Shown here piece after piece: positions 1-8,980 of a stretch of 64,000 nucleotides of DNA. The stretch is from assembly GCA_937929935.1 (NCBI GenBank), contig CALFUL010000023.1:102511-166510 (forward strand), read 5' to 3'. Source of the DNA: an uncultured Flavobacteriaceae bacterium (GTDB lineage Bacteria; Bacteroidota; Bacteroidia; Flavobacteriales; Flavobacteriaceae). The notes beneath the pieces are model-generated. The model did no database searches and was not told where the DNA came from. It was given only the letters and a program-made list of their open reading frames with translations. The position numbers were made by a program, and so were the translations under genes. Numbering within the stretch: the stretch's first letter is position 1; every line of letters starts with the position of its first letter.

Positions 1-1767
1 ACCTTCACTTTAGATAAATTGAAGACAACGAAGTCGACAACGCTGAAACACCATAAGCTAACTTTAGAGATGACCAGCAATCCTGCGTGGTATGCTGTGC
101 AGGCACTCCCCTATTTGATGGAGTACCCGTATGAATGTAACGAGCAAACCTTTTCAAGATACTATGCAAATACTTTAGCAAGTCATATCGCGAATAGCAA
201 TCCTAGAATTCAAGAGGTATTTAATCAATGGGCGAATTCAGATGCGTTGTTAAGTAATTTAGAAAAGAATCAAGAATTGAAATCCCTTTTAATTCAAGAA
301 ACCCCTTGGTTACGTGATGCGCAATCAGAAACGGAGCAGAAAAAGCGAATCGCATTACTATTCAATTTAAATAAAATGAATAGCGAACAAGCCAGGGCTT
401 TGAAAAAGTTGCAGCAAAACCAAAAAGGTTCAGGTGCGTGGTCGTGGTTTAAAGGCGGAAGAGAAAATAGATATATCACGCAGCATATCGCAACTGGTTT
501 TGGTCATTTAAAACACCTTTCTGTCACATCGAGCGGAGTCGAGATGCAATCGGCAATAAAAAAAGCAGTTGCTTATTTAGACAGCGAATTTGTAAAAGAG
601 TACAACCAAATGAAAAAGTACGCTGATGATTTAAATGATGACCATTTGAGTAGAACACAAATTCATTACTTGTACATGCGTAGTTTTTTTAAGGATATTA
701 AAACTTCTAAAAAGGTAGATGAATTAACTGCTTATTATCATGGCCAAGCACGTAATTATTGGAAAAACAACAACCTGTATACGCGTGGCATGTTGGCTTT
801 GATTATGCATCGAGCTGATGATTCTAAAACAGCAGAAAAGATACTTCGTGCTTTAGAAGAAAACAGTATAACTTCAGAAGAATTGGGCATGTACTGGAAA
901 TCTAACACTAGCTCCTGGTATTGGTATCAAGCCCCAATTGAAACGCAAGCTTTATTAATTGAGACGTTTTCAGAAATTAATCCTGATGATATTACAACCA
1001 TTGATAATCTTAAAATCTGGTTATTAAAGAATAAACAAACCAGTCAATGGAAAACAACAAAAGCAACTACTGAAGCCGTGTATGCTTTATTACTTCAAGG
1101 TAATGATTGGTTATCAGTTACTGATGCCGTTGAAGTTTTGGTTGGAGGCGAAAAAATAGAACCCTCCAAATTAGAAAATGTAAAAGTTGAAGCAGGTACA
1201 GGATATTATAAAACTGCTTGGAATGGTTCGGAGGTACAACCCAAAATGGCAGAAGTACAAATTGCTAAAAAAGGAGATGGTATCGCTTGGGGAGCATTGT
1301 ACTGGCAATATTTTGAAGATTTAGATAAAATTACTTCAGCAGAAACGCCTTTGAAACTGAAAAAGAAACTATTCTTGAAAAAGAATACCGATACCGGAGA
1401 AGAAATTTCAGAAATCACACCTGACACCAGTTTAAAGGTTGGAGATTTGGTACGTGTGCGTATTGAATTAAAAGCTGACCGCGCGATGGAATTTGTTCAT
1501 ATGAAAGATATGCGTGCCGCAAGTTTTGAGCCTATCAATGTTATTTCTAGATACAAATGGCAAGATGGTTTAGGGTATTACGAAGCCACCAAAGATGCGA
1601 GCACCAATTTCTTCTTTGATTATTTACCCAAAGGCGTTTATGTATTTGAGTATGACTTAAGAGTTAATAATGCCGGTAATTTTAGTAATGGTATTACAAC
1701 CATTCAAAGCATGTATGCCCCTGAGTTTTCAAGTCATTCTGAAGGGGTTCGAGTGAATGTAAACTAA
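1..1767 (+). CDS. Alpha-2-macroglobulin family protein, C-terminal part (5' end outside window)
   Basis: The reading frame is open from base 1, so this is the last 588 residues of a longer protein; family members in Bacteroidota usually exceed 1,500 residues. The key feature is the thioester signature Cys-Asn-Glu-Gln in the context YPYECNEQTFSRYY, with the cysteine near fragment residue 46. An alpha-helical thioester domain follows (about 40-340), then beta-rich macroglobulin/receptor-like domains ending in RVNVN. Bacterial alpha-2-macroglobulins are envelope protease traps that covalently capture attacking proteases. The usual partner, penicillin-binding protein 1C, is not downstream; a gene upstream of the window cannot be excluded. 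Family assignment is firm; the physiological role is inferred. Confidence 0.9.
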   Translation, partial: TFTLDKLKTTKSTTLKHHKLTLEMTSNPAWYAVQALPYLMEYPYECNEQTFSRYYANTLASHIANSNPRIQEVFNQWANSDALLSNLEKNQELKSLLIQETPWLRDAQSETEQKKRIALLFNLNKMNSEQARALKKLQQNQKGSGAWSWFKGGRENRYITQHIATGFGHLKHLSVTSSGVEMQSAIKKAVAYLDSEFVKEYNQMKKYADDLNDDHLSRTQIHYLYMRSFFKDIKTSKKVDELTAYYHGQARNYWKNNNLYTRGMLALIMHRADDSKTAEKILRALEENSITSEELGMYWKSNTSSWYWYQAPIETQALLIETFSEINPDDITTIDNLKIWLLKNKQTSQWKTTKATTEAVYALLLQGNDWLSVTDAVEVLVGGEKIEPSKLENVKVEAGTGYYKTAWNGSEVQPKMAEVQIAKKGDGIAWGALYWQYFEDLDKITSAETPLKLKKKLFLKKNTDTGEEISEITPDTSLKVGDLVRVRIELKADRAMEFVHMKDMRAASFEPINVISRYKWQDGLGYYEATKDASTNFFFDYLPKGVYVFEYDLRVNNAGNFSNGITTIQSMYAPEFSSHSEGVRVNVN

Positions 1768-1904
1768 GAAATTCTTAAATTTAATAATGAGTTAAACTTT
1801 TTAGAATAGTTCATTCACGCATTAAAAAGTAGTTTACACTCAATGGTCGTTTTAAACCATCCTTAAAAAACATAGTTTAGGGTAAACTTTAAAACCATAA
1901 GATT

Positions 1905-2345
1905 ATGAAAAATGTATTTAAAATCTCAGTAAAAACAGTTTGCTCAATTTTCCTTTTTGTCATTTTTAATGGGCAGGCACAAGAAGCAACTAGCACAGAC
2001 AATACAGCTAAAACCTATGCCATTGCAGGAACAGTTCTTGAAGATGATAGTTTTCCCTTAGAAGGTGTAAACATTATTCTAAAAGATAGTAAAGAAGGTG
2101 TAGTAACCAATGAGAATGGTAAATTCAAGTTCACTAGAAAGCTAGCCCTTGGCGATGTATTAGTATTCAGCTTTATTGGCTTTCAGCCTCAAGAGTATGT
2201 TATTAGTGCTGATGATATGGCCAATCAAAACATTGCTATCTCTTTTGACTCTTCAAATATAACACTCATGGGTGCTTTAGAAGTTGACGGCGTTTATCAT
2301 TCTAAACGAAACATTTTTCAAAAATTCGTAGGCCTTTTCAAATGA
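1905..2345 (+). CDS. Secreted carboxypeptidase-regulatory-like domain protein
   Basis: A 146-residue protein with a signal peptide (cleavage after about residue 26, ...NGQAQ). Residues 38-115 form a CarboxypepD_reg-like beta-sandwich: YAIAGTVLEDDSFPLEGVNIILKD, then TNENGKFKF and VLVFSFIGFQ. This is the domain that precedes the plug of SusC/TonB-dependent receptors, but here it stands alone without plug or barrel, so it is a complete small secreted protein. The stop codon overlaps the start of the transglutaminase-like gene by 4 bases (ATGA), so the two are translationally coupled. It probably acts at the outer membrane or periplasm as a binding or scaffold module; the ligand is unknown. Confidence 0.75.
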   Translation: MKNVFKISVKTVCSIFLFVIFNGQAQEATSTDNTAKTYAIAGTVLEDDSFPLEGVNIILKDSKEGVVTNENGKFKFTRKLALGDVLVFSFIGFQPQEYVISADDMANQNIAISFDSSNITLMGALEVDGVYHSKRNIFQKFVGLFK

Positions 2346-3355
2346 AAAAGTACTATCTAATAATTATTTTCTTAATCGGAACGTTTTCTTTCGGACAACG
2401 TTCCGATTTTGAATCTATTAGTTTTAAAAAAGCAGACAGTATTGCACTAAAATATTCAGGGGCAAGTCTTGAAAATTTACCCGTTCTTACCTATCATTTA
2501 ACTTCTGATTTAAATACAGATGTCGAAAAATTTAGAGCCATATATACCTGGGTATGCACAAACATTAAAAACGATTATTCATCATACCAAAAAACCATTC
2601 GAAAGCGTAAAAAATTTGCTGAAGATCAGGTAGCCTTAGCAGCATGGAATTCTAAAGAACTACCAAAAGTTTTTGAAAATCTTATCAAACACAAAAAAAC
2701 AGCCTGTACTGGCTACGCATATTTACTGCGTGAAATGGCAAGTTTAGCCGATCTACATTGCAAAATTGTAAATGGGTATGGCAGAACATCGACAACCTTA
2801 CTCGATGAAAAAAGTATACCCAACCATTCTTGGAACACCGTTGAATTAAATAAAAAACTATACTTGTGTGACCCCACTTGGTCAGCAGGAAGAATTTATA
2901 TTGACGAAGACGGGGCGCGTTTTGAAGCTGATTATTTCGATGGCTATTTTTTGGCTGAACCTGAACTATTTATCAAAAATCATTATCCTCTTGAAATAAA
3001 AGCTGCTCTATTAAAAAAACCACCAACTTTAAAGCAGTTTATTGAAGGGCCAATAATTTATAAGGAAGCTTTTCAATTAAATATATTTCCGGTTGCACCA
3101 CTCAAAATGAACCTTACTATTCAGAAAAATGAACGTTTAGAATTTACCCTAGGTTCTTCTACAAATCTTTTGGATACAAAAATGAATCTCGCCATTTTTA
3201 ATGGTAAAAGCACTGAGGATTTTGCCTTAGATGTACAAAAAATAAAGAACACCTATACCATACAACATGGGTTCGCTAAAACCGGCCAATTTGATGTGCA
3301 TTTAAAAGTTAATGAAACGCTAGTAGCCACCTATGTTGTTCGTGTCAAGCGTTAG
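2342..3355 (+). CDS. Secreted transglutaminase-like (papain-fold) protein
   Basis: A 337-residue protein with a signal peptide ending near residue 18 (GTFSFGQ). The central domain is transglutaminase-like: a Cys122 in KTACTGYAYLLREM, His162 in PNHSWNTV and Asp177 in LCDPTWSAG form a plausible Cys-His-Asp triad in the right order and spacing. In this superfamily the enzymes act as peptidases or amide-modifying enzymes, often on peptides or cell-wall material. The C-terminal 120 residues are beta-rich and may be an adhesion or substrate-binding domain. It overlaps the preceding gene by 4 bases. A specific substrate cannot be named from sequence. Confidence 0.75.
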   Translation: MKKYYLIIIFLIGTFSFGQRSDFESISFKKADSIALKYSGASLENLPVLTYHLTSDLNTDVEKFRAIYTWVCTNIKNDYSSYQKTIRKRKKFAEDQVALAAWNSKELPKVFENLIKHKKTACTGYAYLLREMASLADLHCKIVNGYGRTSTTLLDEKSIPNHSWNTVELNKKLYLCDPTWSAGRIYIDEDGARFEADYFDGYFLAEPELFIKNHYPLEIKAALLKKPPTLKQFIEGPIIYKEAFQLNIFPVAPLKMNLTIQKNERLEFTLGSSTNLLDTKMNLAIFNGKSTEDFALDVQKIKNTYTIQHGFAKTGQFDVHLKVNETLVATYVVRVKR

Positions 3356-3463
3356 TTTTGTAAGCTTGATAATTTTCTGCACAATTTCGCTTCTTTTTAG
3401 ATTAACCCTAATGGCAATATTATAAGAGGTTTCACGTTTGGTTTACACCAATTTACCAACCAA

Positions 3464-5914
3464 ATGAGACCCCTACTTATTGTGCTTTTTTGCATATTGG
3501 CTTCCAATTTAGTTCATGCTCAAGTTTCCCCTGCTGAAAGAACAGCCTTAATTGCTTTATACAATGCAACCGATGGCCCCAATTGGAACAATAATACCAA
3601 CTGGAATACGGCCTCCACAGTAGATACTTGGTACGGCATTACAGTTGTAGGTAGTCATGTTACAGCAATTGATATTCAAGGAAACAATTTAACAGGAATG
3701 ATTCCTGCCGAGATTAGCGACCTACAATGGTTACAAGAATTGGTATTATCGCGAAACAAAATGTCGGGTAACATACCTAACGAACTGTATACCATTTTAA
3801 GTCTTGAAGTAATTGCCTTAAACTCCAATCAAAATATTTCAGGAATAATTGATACCACCATTAGTAACCTGACTAATTTAAAGAACTTTTCAATACATGA
3901 AAATAAAATAACAGGGCCTATTCCGCTATCGATTACAACCTTACCTAACTTAGAGGTTCTTTCACTTTATAAGAACAACTTAACAGGTACCATACTTCCA
4001 GAACTAAGCAATTTAACCACCTTGACCCGCTTGCAAATTGGTGATAATAATTATGACCCAGCACCCATTCCGCCTGAATTAGGATTATTAGTAAACCTTA
4101 CCATGTTATGGATTGATAAAAGCAACCGAACAGGTAATTTACCGCCCGAATTGGGTAAGCTCGTGCTGCTCTCCTCTTTTTATATGCATAGCAATGAGTT
4201 AACAGGGCCCATACCTCCTGAATATGGTAATTTTACAAATGCCAACTGGTTTTTATGGTCTGATAATCAATTTACGGGCGGTTTGCTTCCCGAATTTGGC
4301 AACTGGACAAAGTGTCGCTTCTTTTATTTAAATGGAAATGAATTTAGTGGGACTATTCCTCCTGAATTGGGTAATATGACAGCCCTCAAACAATTGAATT
4401 TATCTGATAATCAATTGACCGGTAATATTCCTGTTGAATTCTCACTTCTCCAAAATCTAACAAATTTATATGTCACTGATAATCAATTAACGGGTGTATT
4501 ACCTCCTTTACTTGCTACACTGCCAAAGATTAGGTCACTCTATGTAAATGGCAATCAACTCAGCGGTGCTTTTCCTGATTTTTCAATGAACACATCTCTT
4601 TCTCAGTTAAATTTTGACAATAACGAATTTCACTTTGGCGATTTTGAAAATGAGTTTTTGGCCTATGAAAGCGGACTTATAATTTTTGACGATAATCCTC
4701 AGGCGAAGCTTGATTCGCCAGTGAATTTGGATGAAAATATTGGCAATAATGTGGTATTGGCTACTACAATTCCTCGAGGAACACAATTGCACTATACTTG
4801 GTATAAAAATAATGTACCTATTGCGGGCGCTCCTGATAGTCACATTTTAACCATAAATAATATACAAATGGCTGATGCTGGTATTTATCATGTGCGAATC
4901 ACAAGTGACATTGTAACTGATCTTACTTTATTTCGCCATGATATTACCATCAACCTAAATGTCAGTACATGTCATGCAGATAACCCAGTACCTATTATAG
5001 AATGTAGCAGTTATACATTACCAGCCCTTAGTTCTGATAACAACTACTATACAGCAAGAAATGGTAGCGGCACCCTATTAAATGCTGGCGATGTAATTAG
5101 CACTACACAAAGGCTCTTTATTTTTATGGATACCAGTTCATGTACAGATGAAAATATTTTTGATGTAACCATTACAGGAAATCCTATCGTTGATAATCCT
5201 TCAAATGTCACAGCTTGTGACTTCTATATACTGCCCAAACTAACGGCAGGTAATAATTACTATACTGAAGAGAATGCAGGCGGTTCACTATTAAATGAAG
5301 GGGAAGTCATTACTAAAACTCAAACCCTCTTAATTTATACCGAAACTGGTACTCCACCAAACCTTTGTTCAGATGAACATTCATTTACGGTTACTATTAC
5401 AAAAAAACCGATTGCCGACACGCTGGATGATGTTCCATTTTGCGACAGCTATATCTTACCCCAACTTAACCCAGGGAACAATTATTACACAGATTCTGGT
5501 GCTTCAGGTGCCTTATTGTTTGCAGGAGAAACCTTAACCACATCGCAAAAAATTTTTATATATAATGGTTCAAGCACTTGTTTTGATGAGAGCAGTTTTA
5601 GCATAAACATAGATTCAAATTCTTGTGAAGCGCCAACACCTGATTCATGTGAAGTTGAATTTCCTACATTCATTACACCAAACGGCGATGGCATTAATGA
5701 TCGCTTTGGTGTGCTTAAAAATGCTTGCAATCATAACGGCGAGCTCAGTATTTATGATAGATACGGCAAATTAATTTTTCAAACCAATAATATTACTCAA
5801 AGTTGGAATGGAAACTTTAATGGTACTTCTTTACCATCATCTGACTACTGGTACCAATTTATTGATAAAACTACAGGTGATATAGTTCAAAAACACTTCG
5901 CTTTAAAACGATAA
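3464..5914 (+). CDS. Leucine-rich-repeat protein with type IX secretion type-B sorting domain
   Basis: An 816-residue surface or secreted protein. Signal peptide 1-20 (LASNLVHAQ) is followed by a plant-type LRR cap (AERTALIALYNATDGPNW) and LRRs to about residue 390, with recurring LxxLxLxxNxLTGxIPxE units. Residues 420-498 look immunoglobulin-like (YTWYKNN ... DAGIYHVRI). Three tandem repeats of about 75-80 residues follow from about 503, 578 and 660, each with Cys, a YxLP motif, NNYYT and LxxAGE/LNEGE. Residues from about 733 are a gliding-motility-associated type-B C-terminal signal (FITPNGDGINDRFGV ... YDRYGKLIF ... SDYWYQF). Such proteins are exported across the outer membrane by the type IX system and serve in adhesion or glycan/protein binding; the partner is unknown. 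Confidence 0.85.
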   Translation: MRPLLIVLFCILASNLVHAQVSPAERTALIALYNATDGPNWNNNTNWNTASTVDTWYGITVVGSHVTAIDIQGNNLTGMIPAEISDLQWLQELVLSRNKMSGNIPNELYTILSLEVIALNSNQNISGIIDTTISNLTNLKNFSIHENKITGPIPLSITTLPNLEVLSLYKNNLTGTILPELSNLTTLTRLQIGDNNYDPAPIPPELGLLVNLTMLWIDKSNRTGNLPPELGKLVLLSSFYMHSNELTGPIPPEYGNFTNANWFLWSDNQFTGGLLPEFGNWTKCRFFYLNGNEFSGTIPPELGNMTALKQLNLSDNQLTGNIPVEFSLLQNLTNLYVTDNQLTGVLPPLLATLPKIRSLYVNGNQLSGAFPDFSMNTSLSQLNFDNNEFHFGDFENEFLAYESGLIIFDDNPQAKLDSPVNLDENIGNNVVLATTIPRGTQLHYTWYKNNVPIAGAPDSHILTINNIQMADAGIYHVRITSDIVTDLTLFRHDITINLNVSTCHADNPVPIIECSSYTLPALSSDNNYYTARNGSGTLLNAGDVISTTQRLFIFMDTSSCTDENIFDVTITGNPIVDNPSNVTACDFYILPKLTAGNNYYTEENAGGSLLNEGEVITKTQTLLIYTETGTPPNLCSDEHSFTVTITKKPIADTLDDVPFCDSYILPQLNPGNNYYTDSGASGALLFAGETLTTSQKIFIYNGSSTCFDESSFSINIDSNSCEAPTPDSCEVEFPTFITPNGDGINDRFGVLKNACNHNGELSIYDRYGKLIFQTNNITQSWNGNFNGTSLPSSDYWYQFIDKTTGDIVQKHFALKR

Positions 5915-5972
5915 GAAATTTGATGAAAGAGAATAGTTACTTGGCATATTTGACTAGCAATAAATCTATTTC

Positions 5973-6974
5973 CTATTTATTCAACATTGCCCAAAGGCGG
6001 TCTTTCAACTTTTGAATACCTTGCTGTGCCACTGATGATATAAACATATAGGGTACGTCTTTTAAATCTGTATCAAGTTCTACACGCATTTCATTCATCA
6101 ATTCTTCATCAAGCATATCGCTTTTAGAAATAGCAACCAATCTTTCTTTATCTAATAACTCAGGGTTATACCTTCGCAGTTCATCTAATAAAATTTCATA
6201 TTCTTTACTGATATCGTTACTATCAGCCGGAATTAAAAAAAGTAAGGTGGCATTACGCTCAATATGTCTTAAAAAATAATGTCCTAAACCTTTACCTTCA
6301 GCAGCACCTTCAATAATACCTGGTATATCAGCCATTACAAAACTTTGATAATCGCGATGCTCTACAATACCTAAATTAGGTTTTAAAGTAGTAAACTCAT
6401 AATCAGCAATTTTAGGTTTTGCTGAAGTAATTACTGAAAGCAAGGTAGATTTTCCTGCATTCGGAAAACCAACAAGCCCCACATCAGCTAATATCTTTAG
6501 TTCAAGAACAAACTCTCCTTCTTTGCCGTCAACACCTGGTTGTGCATATCGAGGTGTTTGGTTAGTAGGCGACTTAAAATGCCAGTTTCCTCTGCCACCC
6601 ATTCCGCCTTTTAAGATAATTCTTTCTTCACCATGCTCGGTTATTTCAAAAATAATCTCATTTGTCTCAGCATCGCGTATAACGGTGCCTAGTGGTACAT
6701 CTAAATACACATCATCACCATCAGCACCTGAACTTCGGTTTTTACTCCCGTTGCCACCATGACCTGATTTAAAGTGTTTTTTGAATTTGAACGTAACAAG
6801 TGTCCATAAATTTTGATTACCCCTTATGATAACATGACCTCCTCTACCACCATCGCCGCCATCAGGGCCGCCTTTGGTAATAAATTTTTCACGATGTAAA
6901 TGCACCGATCCTTTTCCTCCCTTACCAGAAGTCAGAAATACTTTTACATAATCAACAAAATTGCCCTCAGTCAT
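5973..6974 (-). CDS. obgE: Obg-family GTPase ObgE/CgtA
   Basis: A 333-residue essential ribosome-associated GTPase. The N-terminal Obg fold (1-158) is glycine-rich ([30 protein letters not shown]). The G domain has the P-loop GFPNAGKST, the switch II region DIPGIIEGA and a G4 motif that reads SKSD rather than NKxD. It ends soon after the G domain without a long C-terminal extension, as usual in Bacteroidota. It acts in 50S subunit maturation and stress control. It is convergent with the LRR gene (58-base gap, no clear terminator). The start is preceded by a composite hairpin repeat at 6989-7086. Confidence 0.97.
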   Translation of the reverse strand: MTEGNFVDYVKVFLTSGKGGKGSVHLHREKFITKGGPDGGDGGRGGHVIIRGNQNLWTLVTFKFKKHFKSGHGGNGSKNRSSGADGDDVYLDVPLGTVIRDAETNEIIFEITEHGEERIILKGGMGGRGNWHFKSPTNQTPRYAQPGVDGKEGEFVLELKILADVGLVGFPNAGKSTLLSVITSAKPKIADYEFTTLKPNLGIVEHRDYQSFVMADIPGIIEGAAEGKGLGHYFLRHIERNATLLFLIPADSNDISKEYEILLDELRRYNPELLDKERLVAISKSDMLDEELMNEMRVELDTDLKDVPYMFISSVAQQGIQKLKDRLWAMLNK

Positions 6975-6988
6975 TTTTTAAAAGTTTT

Positions 6989-7086
6989 ACTCGATAATCG
7001 AGATTTAAAATAATCTGACGCTTGCGTCGAAATCAAAGTTACTTTTACTTTTAATACCTCTTGAGCTTGCCCCAAGGTTATTTACT
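6989..7086. repeat. Composite hairpin repeat, copy A
   Basis: Begins with the perfect palindrome CTCGATAATCGAG (6990-7002) followed by ATTTAAA, and ends with an imperfect hairpin around GCTTGCCCC and TTATTTACT (7065-7086). The same two ends occur at 30985-31036. Here they are separated by an extra stretch of about 46 bases that contains its own small hairpin, GACGCTTGCGTC. Its right end overlaps the last bases of the small membrane-protein gene. Confidence 0.6.
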
Positions 7087-7225
7087 GTGATGGTATTGAA
7101 TCATCAAGAAAGAATATATAAATAAGATATCCTGCTGCTGCAAGAACAAAGAGTAAAAAAGCAATTCCACAGGTAAAAAGACATCCTTTCAAACCAGTTT
7201 TGGTATCAATTACTTTTTCTCCCAT
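7082..7225 (-). CDS. Small single-pass membrane protein (47 residues), hypothetical
   Basis: An open frame of 47 codons plus stop, starting at the ATG at 7225, only 10 bases after the stop of the upstream GNAT gene. The product starts MGEKVIDTKTGLKGCLF, has one strongly hydrophobic segment of about 22 residues (GIAFLLFVLAAAGYLIYIFF) and ends LDDSIPSQ. This is a typical topology for a small inner-membrane protein. Its position as last gene of the hpt-adk - GNAT operon, and its clean codon structure, support a real gene. The function is not recognised. The 3' end reaches into the repeat at 6989-7086. Confidence 0.55.
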   Translation of the reverse strand: MGEKVIDTKTGLKGCLFTCGIAFLLFVLAAAGYLIYIFFLDDSIPSQ

Positions 7226-7235
7226 TATTCTTTAA

Positions 7236-7754
7236 TTAAAAAGGTTGGGTCACAGCAAAAGTTATGGTCTCATTGGTTGGTCTTAACCAACTCGCACTAC
7301 TTTCCTCTAACTTTTTACCTCCAATTTTTGCCATTGCCTTTTGAGAACGATAATTATTTACGTGTACATGAAAAACTACCATCTTATAACTCTTTAAAGC
7401 ATGATTTACCATTAAAGTTTTGAATGCTTTGTTGTACTGACCACCCCATACTGAACGATCTAAAAAAGACCATCCTATTTCAATAACACCCTCTTTTTCA
7501 TGAATGACTTTATACCTTGAGCTTCCTAGTATTTGATTCGTTTTTTTATCACAAATGGCAAAGGCACTTTTACCTTCAATTCCTTGATCAAAAAACAACC
7601 TAAACTCTTCAAGTGTGTAGCGATCACTATTTTGATGTTGTTCCCATATTAATGGGTCTGAGGCAATGGCATATAGTTTGTCAAAATCTTCTTTTACCAA
7701 AGGCCTGACACGTACTAAATCTGATTCAAGCGTAGGTTGAAGGTTCATAATCAA
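7236..7754 (-). CDS. GNAT-family N-acetyltransferase
   Basis: A 172-residue acetyltransferase of the RimJ/RimL type. LVRVRPLVKEDFDKLYAIASDP is the usual N-terminal strand-helix; ILGSSRYKV and IEIGWSFLDRSVWGGQYN match the central strands and acetyl-CoA loop region, and FHVHVNNYRSQKAMAKIGGKKL is the family's C-terminal Asn-Ser-helix motif. The canonical Q/RxxGxG/A acetyl-CoA loop is replaced by WGGQYNK, common in this subfamily. It lies 3 bases downstream of hpt-adk, so they are cotranscribed. The start may be the ATG at 7754 or the one two codons later. The substrate is unknown. Confidence 0.85.
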   Translation of the reverse strand: MIMNLQPTLESDLVRVRPLVKEDFDKLYAIASDPLIWEQHQNSDRYTLEEFRLFFDQGIEGKSAFAICDKKTNQILGSSRYKVIHEKEGVIEIGWSFLDRSVWGGQYNKAFKTLMVNHALKSYKMVVFHVHVNNYRSQKAMAKIGGKKLEESSASWLRPTNETITFAVTQPF

Positions 7755-7757
7755 TGC

Positions 7758-8867
7758 TTATAGTTCTTCAATTACTTTTGCCAATCTTTGCGTGATTTCA
7801 TCAATAGCCCCAATACCGTTTACGCTATGAAACTTATCTTGATTTTCGTAAAAATCTTTTAACGGCGCTGTTTTTTGATTGTACTCATCAAAACGATTTC
7901 TGATTTTATTTTCATCTTGATCGTCAGTTCTACCGCTTACTTTTCCTCTTTCTAAAAGACGTTGAATCAAAATCTCATCATTAGCTTCTAAAGCAATGGT
8001 GGCATCAATTTTCATTCCTTTACTTTCAAGAAAAGTATCTAAAGCTTCTGCTTGAGCCGTGGTTCTCGGAAAACCGTCAAAAATGAATCCGCTTGCATCC
8101 GGACTCTTATCAACCGCATCTTCTAACATTTTAATGGTTACCTCATCAGGTACTAAATCTCCTTTATCAATATAAGATTTAGCTAATTGCCCAAGTTCAG
8201 TATCGTTCTTCATATTGTAACGAAACAAATCTCCGGTTGAAATATGTTTCAAATTATATTTTTCTTTCAAAAACTCAGCTTGAGTACCTTTTCCGGCACC
8301 CGGTTTTCCAAAAAGAACTAAATTAATCATGTGTGGTTCGTTAAGTTGGTAAATTGATCTTAGATTTCTTCCTAACTCTTTATAATCTAAACCGTAGCCT
8401 ACAATAAATTTATCCGGAATTTCCATTCCAAAATAATCAATAGTATACTCGCCTGTGTAAATTTCAGATTTATAGAATAAGGTAGCAATTTTAAACTCTT
8501 TAATGTTGATGTTCGAAAACATATGAATGAGCTCTTTCAATGTTCGCCCCGTATCAACTATATCTTCTAGAATGATAACACTTTTTTCTTCAATATCTTC
8601 TGACACATCAAGTAAAGTCTCAACAATACCAGTTGATGTTAAGCCCTCATAAGAACTCATTTTAACAAAAGATACTTCGCAGGGGTGTTGGTATACTTTT
8701 AAAAAATCAGCAACGAACATAAAACTACCATTCAATACCCCAACAAAAATTGGAGTTTCATCTTTATAGTCTTCGGCAACAGCATCAGCTACTTTTTTAA
8801 CCGCAGCCATCACTTGATCTTCTGTCAAATAAGGCCTAAAATGTTTGTCATACAGTTGCATTTTCAT
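7758..8867 (-). CDS. Fused hypoxanthine phosphoribosyltransferase - adenylate kinase
   Basis: One continuous 369-residue frame joins two purine-salvage enzymes. Residues 1-178 are hypoxanthine phosphoribosyltransferase: the PRPP-binding motif IILEDIVDTGRTL, an N-terminal GVLNGSFMF loop and IPDKFIVGYGLDY. Residues 180-369 are adenylate kinase: P-loop LFGKPGAGKGT, NMP-binding STGDLFR, DGFPRT, and a short LID region (GRTDDQDENKIRNRF) lacking zinc cysteines. An internal Met at residue 180 is exactly where a separate adk would begin, so internal initiation is possible. HPRT makes IMP or GMP from bases; Adk phosphorylates AMP. The fusion is known in the family; it is not an assembly join, since both halves are complete. 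The next gene in the opposite direction is purK. Confidence 0.95.
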   Translation of the reverse strand: MKMQLYDKHFRPYLTEDQVMAAVKKVADAVAEDYKDETPIFVGVLNGSFMFVADFLKVYQHPCEVSFVKMSSYEGLTSTGIVETLLDVSEDIEEKSVIILEDIVDTGRTLKELIHMFSNINIKEFKIATLFYKSEIYTGEYTIDYFGMEIPDKFIVGYGLDYKELGRNLRSIYQLNEPHMINLVLFGKPGAGKGTQAEFLKEKYNLKHISTGDLFRYNMKNDTELGQLAKSYIDKGDLVPDEVTIKMLEDAVDKSPDASGFIFDGFPRTTAQAEALDTFLESKGMKIDATIALEANDEILIQRLLERGKVSGRTDDQDENKIRNRFDEYNQKTAPLKDFYENQDKFHSVNGIGAIDEITQRLAKVIEEL

Positions 8868-8944
8868 TGCTTTTAGCAGGTGGCAAATATAGGGTTTTGA
8901 TTTCTCTTTTTTATCCGCTTAGCTATGGTTTTAAGAATTCGGTG

Positions 8945-8952
8945 TATTTTTG
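8945..8952 (+). promoter_or_regulatory. Candidate -7 element of the purK promoter
   Basis: TATTTTTG matches the Bacteroidota -7 consensus TAnnTTTG and lies 28 bases before the purK start codon. No convincing TTTG -33 element is seen at the expected distance, so the call rests on the -7 box and position only. Confidence 0.4.
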
Positions 8953-8980
8953 TGACATTCTATAAACATCGTACACAAAG

